Assembly (NCBI GenBank): GCA_020723405.1
Contig: DYIY01000026.1
Location: forward strand, 1-41,793
DNA length: 41,793 nucleotides
Direction of reading: 5' to 3'
DNA from: Thiobacillus denitrificans
GTDB taxonomy: Bacteria; Pseudomonadota; Gammaproteobacteria; Burkholderiales; Thiobacillaceae
The notes under the pieces are model-generated. The model had not been told where the DNA came from. It saw only the letters and a list, made by a program, of their open reading frames with translations, and ran no database searches. The position numbers and the translations under genes were made by a program. Below, piece by piece: positions 15,179-23,464 of the stretch (positions are counted from its first letter, which is position 1; every line of letters starts with the position of its first letter).

Positions 15179-17383
15179 TCAGAATTTCCGCATTTCCATG
15201 GAGAGCCGGGCCGCCGCTGCCTGGTCGGCGATCCGTTCGATGCGGATGGCGGACTGCTTGTAGGCGGGCTGGCGCGAGTGGGGGTCCAGCAGGCCCAGGG
15301 TCAGGCGGTTGGCACAGTCGTGGAAGTGGAAAGGCAGGAAGACCATGTTCTTGGGCACCCGTTGGGTCGGCTGGGCCATGGCCACCGCATCCCCCCGGCG
15401 GGACACCATGCGCACGTATTCGCCGCGCCGGATGCCCAGTTCCACGGCGAGATCGGGGTTGATCTCGATGAAGGGGATGGGGCTGAACTTGTTGTTGTTG
15501 CCGATCTTTCCGGTCTTGGTCCTGCCGTGCCAGTGCTCGATGAGGCGGCCGGTGTTGAGCCAGATGGGGAACAGCTCGTCCGGCACCTCGTTGTTGTCGA
15601 TGAAGGGCAGGGGGATCAGCTTGGCCCGGCCGTCCGGGTAGCTGAAGGTGCCGTCCACGGTGTAGATGCGCTTGCCACCCCGGGGCGGGGCCTCGCCTCG
15701 CTCCCGCTGTTCGAGGGTGTATGGCCACTGGATGCCCCGGTTCTCCTCCAGCAGCTCATGGGTCATGCCGGAGATGTCGGCCAGGCGGCCTCTGGAGAGG
15801 CGGCCCATTTCCAGGAAGATGTCGCCGGCCTTTTCCGGGAAGGAGAGCTTGCCTTCCTTGTTGAAGCGTTCGGCCACCCGGTTGAATATCCACAGGTCCG
15901 GCCTGGCCTCGCCCGGGGGTTGGATCACCGGCTTCACCCGGTTGATGCGCCGCTCGGTGTTGGTCATGACCCCGTCCTTTTCCGCCCAGGTGCCGGCGGG
16001 CAGGTAGACGTGGGCGTACTGGGCACTTTCCGTATCCTGGTAGCAATCCTGCACGCAGCAGAATTCCAGTTGCTCCATGGCCCGGCGGATGCGGGCGGTG
16101 TTGGGCAGGGAGGACATGGGGTTGGTGGCAATGAGCCACATGCCCTTGATCTGACCCGCCTCCATGGCCTGGTAGATGTCAGTCTGGTACATGCCCCGCT
16201 TCTTGGGGAAGAACTCCGGGTCCACGTTCCAGAAGCGGGCGATCTCCTCCCGATGCTCGGGCACTTCCAGGTAACGGAAGTTGGGCAGGCCGGAGCAGGA
16301 GGACCATTCCCGGGTGCCCATGGCATTGCACTGGCCGGTGATGGACAGGCTGGTGCCGCCGGGCTTGCCGATGTTGCCGGTGATGAGGGCCAGGTTGTTG
16401 ATGCCCACCACGCCGTCGGAGCCGTGGGTGCTCTGGTTGATGCCCATGGTCCAGATCTGCATGGCCGCCTTGGCCTTGGCAAAGGTGCGGGCCACCACCC
16501 GGATGGTGTCCTCGTCGATGCCGCAAACCTTGGAGGCGGTCACCGGATCCCATTTCTCCACTTCCGCGCGCAGGGCCTCGACGCCCTGGGTGTTGGCGTC
16601 GATGTAGCGCTGGTCGTGAAGGTTCTCCTTGAAGATCACGTGCATGAGGGCGTTTTGCAGCACCACGTCGGTGCCCGGCGTGATGGCCAGGTGGATGTGG
16701 GCGTTCTGGGCCAGCATGGTGACGCGCGGATCGACGACGATGAGGGGGAAGCCGCGCTTCTCCTGGGCTTCCTTCATGCGCCAGTAGATGATGGGGTGCT
16801 GCTCGGGCAGGTTGGAACCCCAGGCGATGAGGCAGTCGGTGTGCTCGAAATCCTCGTAGCAGCCCGGGGGGCCGTCGGAGCCGAAGGAGCGCTTGTAGCC
16901 GGATACGGCGGAGGACATGCACAGGGTGGTGTTGCCGTCGTAATTGTTGGTGCCGATGAGGCCCCGGGTGAGCTTGCCCAGGGTGTAGAACTCCTCGGTG
17001 AGCATCTGGCCGGTGGAAATGATGGCGAAGGAATCCGGGCCGGATTTAGCCTGGATGCGGCGGATCTCATCGTGCAGCCTGTCCAGGGCCGTATCCCAGT
17101 CGCTGCGCTGCCAGCCGTCGTGCCAGCGTTCCCGCATCTTGGGATAGAGGCCCCGCCCGGCCGAGGTGAACAGTTCATGCTCGAAGATGCCCTTGAGGCA
17201 CAGCTTGCCCCGGTTCACGTCGGCATCGGCCACCCCCCGGGAGGCCACGGCCTGCCCCCCCTGGTTGAAGCCCACTTCGATGGAACAACCCGTGGAGCAG
17301 TAGCCGCAGGTGGCGTACCGCCATTCCACCACGCCCTTGTCGGCGATCTTGATGGGGTTTTTCTTGCTACGTCCGAACAGCAT
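15179..17383 (-). CDS. nasA: Assimilatory nitrate reductase catalytic subunit
   Basis: This 734-residue cytoplasmic molybdoenzyme reduces nitrate to nitrite for assimilation. The N-terminal 4Fe-4S motif is CGYCSTGC with a fourth Cys in GKLCLKG (residues about 27-63). The Mo-ligand region is TTLCMSSAVSGYKRSFG (about 149-165), typical of Nas/Nap enzymes, and there is no signal peptide. At 734 residues it lacks the C-terminal BFD-like 2Fe-2S domain present in some NasA proteins, so it needs a separate electron donor; the neighbouring DmsB/DmsC-like fusion is the candidate. The gap to nirD (110 bases) holds a REP element. Confidence 0.9.
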   Translation of the reverse strand: MLFGRSKKNPIKIADKGVVEWRYATCGYCSTGCSIEVGFNQGGQAVASRGVADADVNRGKLCLKGIFEHELFTSAGRGLYPKMRERWHDGWQRSDWDTALDRLHDEIRRIQAKSGPDSFAIISTGQMLTEEFYTLGKLTRGLIGTNNYDGNTTLCMSSAVSGYKRSFGSDGPPGCYEDFEHTDCLIAWGSNLPEQHPIIYWRMKEAQEKRGFPLIVVDPRVTMLAQNAHIHLAITPGTDVVLQNALMHVIFKENLHDQRYIDANTQGVEALRAEVEKWDPVTASKVCGIDEDTIRVVARTFAKAKAAMQIWTMGINQSTHGSDGVVGINNLALITGNIGKPGGTSLSITGQCNAMGTREWSSCSGLPNFRYLEVPEHREEIARFWNVDPEFFPKKRGMYQTDIYQAMEAGQIKGMWLIATNPMSSLPNTARIRRAMEQLEFCCVQDCYQDTESAQYAHVYLPAGTWAEKDGVMTNTERRINRVKPVIQPPGEARPDLWIFNRVAERFNKEGKLSFPEKAGDIFLEMGRLSRGRLADISGMTHELLEENRGIQWPYTLEQRERGEAPPRGGKRIYTVDGTFSYPDGRAKLIPLPFIDNNEVPDELFPIWLNTGRLIEHWHGRTKTGKIGNNNKFSPIPFIEINPDLAVELGIRRGEYVRMVSRRGDAVAMAQPTQRVPKNMVFLPFHFHDCANRLTLGLLDPHSRQPAYKQSAIRIERIADQAAAARLSMEMRKF

Positions 17384-17409
17384 GATTCATGTCCTTGCAG
17401 AGAGCGGGC

Positions 17410-17478
17410 GGTGCGCTTCGCTGCGCTCAGCACACCCTACGGAGGGCTGTGGGATGGGATGAGCAACGCGAAGCGCAT
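17410..17478. repeat. REP-like inverted pair between nasA and nirD
   Basis: GGTGCGCTTCGCTGCGCTCA with ACACCCTAC, then an inverted partner GGATGAGCAACGCGAAGCGC. The core TTCGCTGCGCTCA matches the REPs beside the RAYT gene (11885-11893). Confidence 0.65.
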
Positions 17479-17493
17479 GGGGGGGTGTCCGGT

Positions 17494-17823
17494 TCATGCC
17501 TGGGCCACCCGCAGATACACCCGGCCGCCTTCCACCTTGGTGGCGTAGGTGCGGGCGCAGCCCTTGTCCGGCAGCACCGCTTCGCCGCTGGCGAGATCGA
17601 TCTTCCAACTGTGCAGGGGACAGGTGACCTGGCCGCCGTGGACGATGCCCTGGGACAGGGGGCCGCCCCGGTGGGGGCATTTGTCGCGCACGGCGTGGAT
17701 GTGGTCGGTGACGGTGCGGAAGACGGCGATGCGGTTGAGCATGTCGTCGTGCTCCAGCTCCACGATCCGGCAGCCCTGGCGGGGGATGTCTTCGAGGCTG
17801 GCGATGGGGATCCAGTCGTTCAT
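17494..17823 (-). CDS. nirD: Nitrite reductase small subunit (Rieske-type)
   Basis: A 109-residue protein carrying one Rieske-like 2Fe-2S fold: CPHRGGPLSQG (Cys/His pair, residues 49-59) and VTCPLHSWKIDLASG (second Cys/His). NirD partners NirB to reduce nitrite to ammonium. Start ATG 17823, 12 bases after the nirB stop, so the two are co-transcribed. The family often lacks a functional cluster, but here both CxH motifs are intact. Confidence 0.9.
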   Translation of the reverse strand: MNDWIPIASLEDIPRQGCRIVELEHDDMLNRIAVFRTVTDHIHAVRDKCPHRGGPLSQGIVHGGQVTCPLHSWKIDLASGEAVLPDKGCARTYATKVEGGRVYLRVAQA

Positions 17824-17834
17824 GGTCGTGTCCT

Positions 17835-20342
17835 TCAGGCGGGAACGGGGTTGGCAACGATGCGGATGGGCTGGAACTCGTGGGCGGCGGTGCCCTCGGC
17901 CCGTTCCTTCCAGGGGTCGATCTGGGCGAACTGCTGGCCGAACTTGAAGCGCTCGTAGAGGGCGGCCCGGCCGGCCGCGTCATCGACGATCTTCGCCTTG
18001 ATGTGGTTCAAGCCCACCCGTTCCACCCAGGGGGCGGTGCGTTCCAGGTAGTGGGCTTCTTCCCGGTAGAGCTGGGTGTAGGCGCCGCAGTACTCCATGA
18101 CCTGGGCTTCGGTCTCCACCCGGCAGAGCAGGTCGGTGACCCGTACCTTGATGCCGCCGTTGCCGCCCACGTGCAGTTCGTAGCCGGATTCCACGCACAC
18201 CACGCCGAAGTCCTTGATGGTGGCTTCGGCGCAGTTGCGCGGGCAGCCGGACACCGCCAGCTTGAACTTGTGGGGCATCCAGGAACCCCAGGTGAGCTGC
18301 TCCAGCTTGACCCCCAGTCCGGTGGAGTCCTGGGTGCCGAAGCGGCACCACTGGCTGCCCACGCAGGTCTTCACGGTACGCAGGGCCTTGCCGTAGGCGT
18401 GGCCGGAGACGAAGCCGGCATCCGACAGGTCCTTCCACATGGCCGGCAGGTCTTCCTTCTTCACCCCGAACAGGTCGATGCGCTGGCCGCCGGTGACCTT
18501 CACCTCGGGCACCTTGAACTTCTCCGCCACGTCGGCGATGGCGCGCAGCTCCCTGGGATTGGTGAGGCCGCCCCACATGCGCGGCACCACGGAGAAGCTG
18601 CCGTCCTTCTGGATGTTGCCGTGGGCCCGTTCGTTGATGAAGCGGGACTGGGCGTCGTCCTGGTATTCGGCGGGCCAGCGGGCCAGCAGGTAGTAGTTCA
18701 CCGCCGGGCGGCAGGTGGCGCAGCCGTCCGGGGTGCTCCATTCCAGGGCCTGGAACACCGCGTCCATGGATTTCAGTTCCTGGTCGCGGATGGCGGCGAT
18801 GACGTCGTCGTGGCTGTGCTCGGTGCACTTGCACAGGGGCTTCTTGCTGGGGGCGGCGGAGTAGTTGCCGCCCACGGTATGGGCCAGCACCGCTTCCACC
18901 AGGCCGGTGCAGGAACCGCAGGAGGCGGAGGCCTTGGTGTGGGCCTTCACCTCGTCCAGGGTGAACAGCTTCAGGTCGCGGATGGCGGCCACGATGGTGC
19001 CCTTGCACACCCCGTTGCAGCCGCAGATCTCCGCCGTGTCGGGCAGGGCGGCCACCCGCTCGGCGGGGCCGTGGCCCGAGTCGCCCAGGTGATGCTGGCC
19101 GAACAGGATGGTCTTGCGGAACTGGGAGATGTCGGTGCCTTCCCGCAGCAGGTCGAAGTACCAGGTGCCGTCGATGGTGTCGCCGTAGATGCAGGCGCCC
19201 ACCAGCTTGTTGTCCTTGATCACCAGCTTCTTGTAGGTGCCGGCGGCGGCGTCGGAGAACACCAGGGATTCGGTGTCCTGGCCGCCCATGAAATCCCCGG
19301 CGGAGAACAGGTCGATGCCGGTGACCTTCAGCTTGGTGGAGGTCAGGGAGCCCTGGTAGCGGGCCACGCCGTGTTCCGCCAGGTGGTTGGCGCAGACCTT
19401 GGCCTGCTCGAACAGGGGGGCCACCAGGCCGTAGGCCACGCCCCGGTGGCTGACGCATTCGCCCACGGCGTAGATGCGCGGGTCGGTGGCGCTTTGCAGG
19501 GTGTCGGTGACCACCAGGCCCCGGTTGCACAGCAGGCCGGCGGATTCCGCCAGGGCCGTGTTGGGGCGGATGCCCACGGCCATCACCACCAGATCGGCGG
19601 GGACTTCCGTGCCGTCCTTGAAACGCAGGGCGCCGACCCGCTGCTCTCCGCCCCCCTCGGGGGAGGGGCTGGGGGAGAGGGAAGCAGGCAGAATTTCCGC
19701 CGTCTGTTTCTCCAGCAGGAACTTCAGGCCCTTGGCCTCCAGGCTTTGTTGCAACAGCCGGGCCGCCGGTTCGTCCAGTTGCCGCTCCAGCAGCCAGGGG
19801 GCGATGTGCACCACGGACACTTCCATGCCCCGGGCCTTCAGGCCGTTGGCCGCCTCCAGGCCCAGCAGGCCGCCGCCGATGACCACCGCATGCCGGTGAC
19901 TGGTGGAGGCTTCGATCATCCGCTCCACGTCGGCGATGTCGCGGAAACCCACCACCCCCTCCAGATCGGCACCGGGCACGGGCAGGATGAAGGGCTTGGA
20001 GCCGGTGGCCAGCAGCAGCCGGTCATAGCCGGCGATGATCTTCCCGCCGTCACCGTCGTCGGCTTCCACCACCCGGCGGGTGCGGTCGATCTTCACCACC
20101 CGTTTGCCCGTGTGCAGGGTGATGCCATGGGCCGCGTACCAGTCCCGGCCGTTCAGGATGATCTGCTCCACCGTCTGTTCCCCGGCCAGCACCGGCGACA
20201 GCATGATGCGGTTGTAATTGGGGTGCGGTTCGTCGCCGAACACGGTGATGTCGTATTGCTCCGGAGCCGCCTTCAGCAGCTCCTCCAGGGTGCGGATGCC
20301 GGCCATGCCGTTGCCCACCAGAACCAGTTTCATGCGTGACAT
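17835..20342 (-). CDS. nirB: NADH-dependent nitrite reductase large subunit
   Basis: This 835-residue cytoplasmic enzyme reduces nitrite to ammonium. Domains in order: FAD/NAD(P) oxidoreductase (VLVGNGMAGIRTLEEL at the N-terminus, GGGLLGLEAANGLK near 145); two BFD-like 2Fe-2S motifs (CGCNGVC...CGSC and CKC...CATC); then the sulfite/nitrite reductase repeats with siroheme/4Fe-4S cysteines TCVGSQWC and CPRNCAEA. I chose ATG 20342, which has GAGG 8 bases upstream; MKLVLVGNG at 20333 is an alternative. A short in-frame repeat lies at 19644-19682. It heads an operon driven by the sigma-54 promoter at 20450. Confidence 0.9.
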   Translation of the reverse strand: MSRMKLVLVGNGMAGIRTLEELLKAAPEQYDITVFGDEPHPNYNRIMLSPVLAGEQTVEQIILNGRDWYAAHGITLHTGKRVVKIDRTRRVVEADDGDGGKIIAGYDRLLLATGSKPFILPVPGADLEGVVGFRDIADVERMIEASTSHRHAVVIGGGLLGLEAANGLKARGMEVSVVHIAPWLLERQLDEPAARLLQQSLEAKGLKFLLEKQTAEILPASLSPSPSPEGGGEQRVGALRFKDGTEVPADLVVMAVGIRPNTALAESAGLLCNRGLVVTDTLQSATDPRIYAVGECVSHRGVAYGLVAPLFEQAKVCANHLAEHGVARYQGSLTSTKLKVTGIDLFSAGDFMGGQDTESLVFSDAAAGTYKKLVIKDNKLVGACIYGDTIDGTWYFDLLREGTDISQFRKTILFGQHHLGDSGHGPAERVAALPDTAEICGCNGVCKGTIVAAIRDLKLFTLDEVKAHTKASASCGSCTGLVEAVLAHTVGGNYSAAPSKKPLCKCTEHSHDDVIAAIRDQELKSMDAVFQALEWSTPDGCATCRPAVNYYLLARWPAEYQDDAQSRFINERAHGNIQKDGSFSVVPRMWGGLTNPRELRAIADVAEKFKVPEVKVTGGQRIDLFGVKKEDLPAMWKDLSDAGFVSGHAYGKALRTVKTCVGSQWCRFGTQDSTGLGVKLEQLTWGSWMPHKFKLAVSGCPRNCAEATIKDFGVVCVESGYELHVGGNGGIKVRVTDLLCRVETEAQVMEYCGAYTQLYREEAHYLERTAPWVERVGLNHIKAKIVDDAAGRAALYERFKFGQQFAQIDPWKERAEGTAAHEFQPIRIVANPVPA
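19644..19682. repeat. C/G-rich palindromic repeat inserted in frame within nirB
   Basis: The core CCCCCTCGGGGGAGGGG is flanked by CTCTCCGC and GGGGAGAGG, and it encodes SLSPSPSPEGGGEQ on the nirB strand. This Ser/Pro/Gly stretch is unlike the surrounding enzyme sequence and falls in a surface turn of the NAD/FAD domain. It appears to be an extragenic-type repeat that landed without breaking the frame. Confidence 0.65.
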
Positions 20343-20367
20343 ATCGAACACCTCAATTGCACGGGGC

Positions 20368-20408
20368 AAAAAAAAACGGCGTCCGCCCCGGAAGGGGAGC
20401 GGACGCCG
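20368..20408 (-). terminator. Leader terminator of nirB operon
   Basis: On the - strand CGGCGTCCGCTCCCC pairs with GGGGCGGACGCCG around TTCC, followed by nine T residues. It is the same design as the nrtA leader terminator and shares its 5' arm with the AACGGC hairpin at 20401-20414. Confidence 0.85.
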
Positions 20409-20439
20409 TTGTCCAAAGATCGCTTGGCTAGTTAGCCTG
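20401..20439 (-). promoter_or_regulatory. NasT (ANTAR) target in the nirB leader
   Basis: GGAC / AACGGC / GTCC (20414 to 20401) repeats the second hairpin of the nrtA leader exactly and overlaps the terminator. The first hairpin is weaker: GGCT/AGCC around AACT (about 20437 to 20426), or GGC/GCC with hexaloop TAACTA, which does not fit the A1/G4 rule. Regulation by NasT is inferred from the shared second hairpin. Confidence 0.75.
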
Positions 20440-20449
20440 GTCGAGCTTT

Positions 20450-20465
20450 AGCAATGGCCGTGCCA
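20450..20465 (-). promoter_or_regulatory. Sigma-54 promoter of the nirB operon
   Basis: On the - strand TGGCACGGCCATTGCT, a near-perfect -24/-12 element, 1-base different from that of nrtA. The stretch 20466-20591 up to narL holds no gene. Confidence 0.9.
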
Positions 20466-20591
20466 GTCGGCAAAAAACGGGTAAATGACGGTGGAATGGC
20501 GTGATTGGCGCCAGACCCGGGTAGGGTCCGCCCGCCCGGCGCACCGCTTGGGTGCGTCAACGCACCGGGAATGCCCCTACCCCGAGCAGGC

Positions 20592-21239
20592 TCACTTCTT
20601 CTTGTCCACCGCCCACACGGCGGCTTCCACCCGGGATCGGAGGTTGAGCTTGCGCAGCAGGTGTTTGACGTGGACCTTCACGGTGCCCTCGGCGATACCC
20701 AGTTCCCGGGCGATGAGCTTGTTGCTCTTGCATTGGGCGATGTGTTCCAGGATGCGGCTTTCCTGTTCGGTGAGGCCCGCCTGGTCCGGGTCCCGGGGGC
20801 GGTTCTCCTCCCGCAGGGAGTGGGCCAGCAGGCGGGTCAGGCGTTCGCTCAGGGTGACCTGGCCGGCGGCGGCCTCCTTCAGTTTGGCCAGCAGGTCTTC
20901 GGGCTCCATCTCCTTGAGCAGGTAGCCGTCGGCCCCGGCACGCAGGGCGGCCACCAGGTCGGAGGCTTCGTCGGACACCGTGAGCATGACCACCCGGCTG
21001 TCCATGCCCCAGGACTTGATGACCTTGAGCACTTCGATGCCGTTCATGGGCTTCATGTTCATGTCCAGCAGGATCATGTCCGGCTGGAGCTTCTGGGCCA
21101 GCTCCATGCCATCCGGGCCGTTGGAGGCCTCCCCCACCACGGTGAAGTCGCCGGCCATGTCCACCAGTTGCAGCACCGCCTTGCGGAACAGGGGATGGTC
21201 GTCGATGACCAGCAGGGTCTGGGGATGATCGGGCTTCAT
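20592..21239 (-). CDS. narL: Nitrate/nitrite response regulator NarL
   Basis: A 215-residue two-component regulator. The receiver (residues about 8-125) has the acidic pair in VIDDHPLFRKA and the phosphoacceptor Asp in ILLDMNMKP. A LuxR-type helix-turn-helix follows (LTEQESRILEHIAQCKSNKLIARELGI then TVKVHVKHLLRKL, residues 150-200). It is activated by the adjacent NarX, whose stop overlaps its start, and would control the nar and narK genes. It is not in the nas operon, whose sigma-54 promoter is divergent in function though on the same strand. Confidence 0.9.
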   Translation of the reverse strand: MKPDHPQTLLVIDDHPLFRKAVLQLVDMAGDFTVVGEASNGPDGMELAQKLQPDMILLDMNMKPMNGIEVLKVIKSWGMDSRVVMLTVSDEASDLVAALRAGADGYLLKEMEPEDLLAKLKEAAAGQVTLSERLTRLLAHSLREENRPRDPDQAGLTEQESRILEHIAQCKSNKLIARELGIAEGTVKVHVKHLLRKLNLRSRVEAAVWAVDKKK

Positions 21240-23239
21240 TGCGTCCTCCTGGGTATGTTGGTCTCCCCCTGCCGGGACTGGGGCCGGAACACCAGGACGA
21301 CCCGGGTGCCTCCCCCTTCCCGGGGGCCCACCTCGATGCGGCCGTCCAGGGTGCGGGCCCGTTCCTCCATGATGGTCATGCCGTAGTGGTGCAGGTTGGC
21401 CATGCGCGCGATGCCTGTGCCATTGTCCTCCACCGCCACCGACAGTTCCCCATTGTCCGCACAGGCCAGGCTGACGGCGGCCTGGCTGGCCCGGGCGTGG
21501 TTGAGCACGTTGGACAGGGCTTCCCGTACCACGTGCAGGATGTGGATTTCCTCGTTGGGGGTCAGGGGACAACCGGCCAGGCCGCCGTTCCGGCCCCCGT
21601 TCTGGCCCATCTCCAGGTGGATGTCCAGGCCGCCCCGCTCGGCGAACTCGGCCACGGTCTGGCGCAGGGCGCTGATCAGGTCCTGGCCTTCCATCTTCAG
21701 GCGGAAGGTGGTCAACAGTTCGCGCAACTGCCGGTAGGCACCACTCAGGCCTTCGCGCAGTTCCAGGAGGATCTGCCCGGCTTCACCCTGCTTGTCCGGG
21801 TCCTTGAGGGCCCGTTGCAGGCGGCTCACCTGGATCTTCATGTAGGCCAGGGACTGGGCCAGGGAATCGTGCAGTTCCCGGGCGATGACCGCCCGTTCCT
21901 CCAGCAGGGCCAGCCGCCGGTTCTGCTCCATGCGCCGTTCGGCACCGATGGCGACGCCGATGTGCCGGGACAGGGCTTCCAGCAACTGCACCTGCCAGGC
22001 TTCCAGTTGCAGCCCCGCCGGGACTTCCAGGATCAGCACGCCGTACTGGCTTTCCGCGTCGGCCAGGGGCAGGGTGAGGCGGCGGTGGAAGTCGCTGGCG
22101 ATGCTGATGCGGGTTTGGTCCGTGCCGTGGCACCACAGGCATTCGGCCTTGTCGCAGGGGTTGGCGTCGCCCGGTGCCATGGTGGTGGCCACCGCCACGC
22201 CGCTGGCGCCGCCCCGTTCCCCCAGACAGATGATGCCGTGGCCCAGGCCCAGCAACTGTTCGATGTCGCGCAGCACGGCCAGATAGGTGTCCCGGCCGGG
22301 GGGCTCGCCGTGCAGGCGGGCGATGGAGTGGTAGAGCAGTTCCAGGGACTGGTTGCTGCGGGTCAGTTCGGCGGTCTTCTGCCGCACCCGGGATTCCAGG
22401 TCCGCGTAGAGCTTGGCCAAATCCTCGGTCATCAGGTTGAAGGCCCGCCCGAGCTGGCCCAGTTCATCCTCGCCGGTGTGGGGGGTGCGCCGGGCCAGGT
22501 CGCCCCGGCCCACGTCGGCGGCCAGGGTGAGCAGGCCGCGCAGGGGTTGCACCAGGTGGTTGTGGATGAGATGGCCGGTGAGCAGGACAACCAGTACGGT
22601 GAGCAGCAGGGCCACGCCCAGCACCAGGCGCATGACCAGGATCTTGGCCTCGGTGGTGTCCTCCATCTGTTTCACCAGGTCGTTGATGAGGTCCACGAAG
22701 CGGCCCATGTCGGCCAGCACGGCGGCCCGGGCCCCGGGGTCGGTGTCGCCGCTCCCGGTTTCGGCCAGGGCGGCGAAGCGGGGGCGGATGCGTTGCCGCC
22801 ATTCCTGCTCCACCAGCCGGTAGGTGGTTTCCAGGCGGGTGTTTCCGGCCCTGGGCAGCATGGCCTGGATGGCTTCGCTGGCCAGGGTGGACTCGAACCT
22901 GCCGATGGCCTGGGCCATGGGCTGCCGGCCATCGGTGACTTCGGGCAGGGGGGCGGCCAGGTACAGGGCGGCCATGTGCCAGCCCTGCATGCGCAGGCTG
23001 CCGGCCCGGTTGATGGCCTCTCCGCTGCCCTGGGTGGACTCGGCCACCAGCCCCGATACCGACATGCCCAGCACTGCCAGCAGGGCGATGGCCGCGATGG
23101 CACCACCCATGCGCAGCAGCAGGGAGTTCTGCAGGGCCTTCCAGGACAGGAGGGGGCTGAGGTGGGGGCGGGGCATGGCGGGAGCGGGTGCTGGCACCTT
23201 CGGCAGCGGGCGGCGGAGGTACTCCTTGTATCCCCTCAT
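21236..23239 (-). CDS. narX: Nitrate/nitrite sensor histidine kinase NarX
   Basis: A 667-residue inner-membrane kinase. Two membrane helices flank a periplasmic sensor (residues about 50-225), with the P-box NRAGSLRMQGWHMAALYL near residue 78. This is followed by a HAMP linker (LLTLAADVGRGDL region) and a cysteine-bearing central module with DKAECLWCHG. The HisKA_3 dimerisation domain has the phosphorylated His in ARELHDSLAQSLAYMK, then an ATPase domain (NVLNHARASQA, DNGTGI). It overlaps narL by four bases. Start at ATG 23239 is chosen with moderate confidence; MPRPHLS 22 residues later is an alternative. Much of its opposite strand is open too, as usual in GC-rich DNA. Confidence 0.85.
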   Translation of the reverse strand: MRGYKEYLRRPLPKVPAPAPAMPRPHLSPLLSWKALQNSLLLRMGGAIAAIALLAVLGMSVSGLVAESTQGSGEAINRAGSLRMQGWHMAALYLAAPLPEVTDGRQPMAQAIGRFESTLASEAIQAMLPRAGNTRLETTYRLVEQEWRQRIRPRFAALAETGSGDTDPGARAAVLADMGRFVDLINDLVKQMEDTTEAKILVMRLVLGVALLLTVLVVLLTGHLIHNHLVQPLRGLLTLAADVGRGDLARRTPHTGEDELGQLGRAFNLMTEDLAKLYADLESRVRQKTAELTRSNQSLELLYHSIARLHGEPPGRDTYLAVLRDIEQLLGLGHGIICLGERGGASGVAVATTMAPGDANPCDKAECLWCHGTDQTRISIASDFHRRLTLPLADAESQYGVLILEVPAGLQLEAWQVQLLEALSRHIGVAIGAERRMEQNRRLALLEERAVIARELHDSLAQSLAYMKIQVSRLQRALKDPDKQGEAGQILLELREGLSGAYRQLRELLTTFRLKMEGQDLISALRQTVAEFAERGGLDIHLEMGQNGGRNGGLAGCPLTPNEEIHILHVVREALSNVLNHARASQAAVSLACADNGELSVAVEDNGTGIARMANLHHYGMTIMEERARTLDGRIEVGPREGGGTRVVLVFRPQSRQGETNIPRRTQ

Positions 23240-23249
23240 GCGGCGGCGA

Positions 23250-23360
23250 GGAAATACCCACAAAGTATCCGTGGGCTGTTCCGGCCCCGGAGATGGCCAG
23301 ACGGGGCCTTGTTTTTCAATGACTTGGGACGCTACTCCGCTACCACTTTGTGGGTAATCC
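23250..23360. promoter_or_regulatory. narX-narK1 intergenic region with an inverted pair of TACCCACAAAGT boxes
   Basis: The same 12-base motif occurs at 23255-23266 on the + strand and at 23345-23356 on the - strand, flanked by GGA/TCC in both. TACCCAC resembles the NarL heptamer TACYYMT but differs at its last base. The region controls divergent narX and narK1. Further along, a CCCC/GGGG hairpin with TTTTT (about 23380-23402) could act as a leader element. No clear FNR box was found. Confidence 0.5.
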
Positions 23361-23464
23361 AGGCACTGGACAGCCCCACCCCCCCCTCTGGCGGGGTTTT
23401 TCCGGCTCCCTAAACTGGGCTTCACCGACTTTCGGATAGCGAAGTTTTTTGTGTGGGGCACGCC

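Noticed and set aside
23300-23340. FNR box upstream of narK1
   Set aside because: TTGTTTTTCAA is only an 11-base partial match; the required 14-base spacing is absent.
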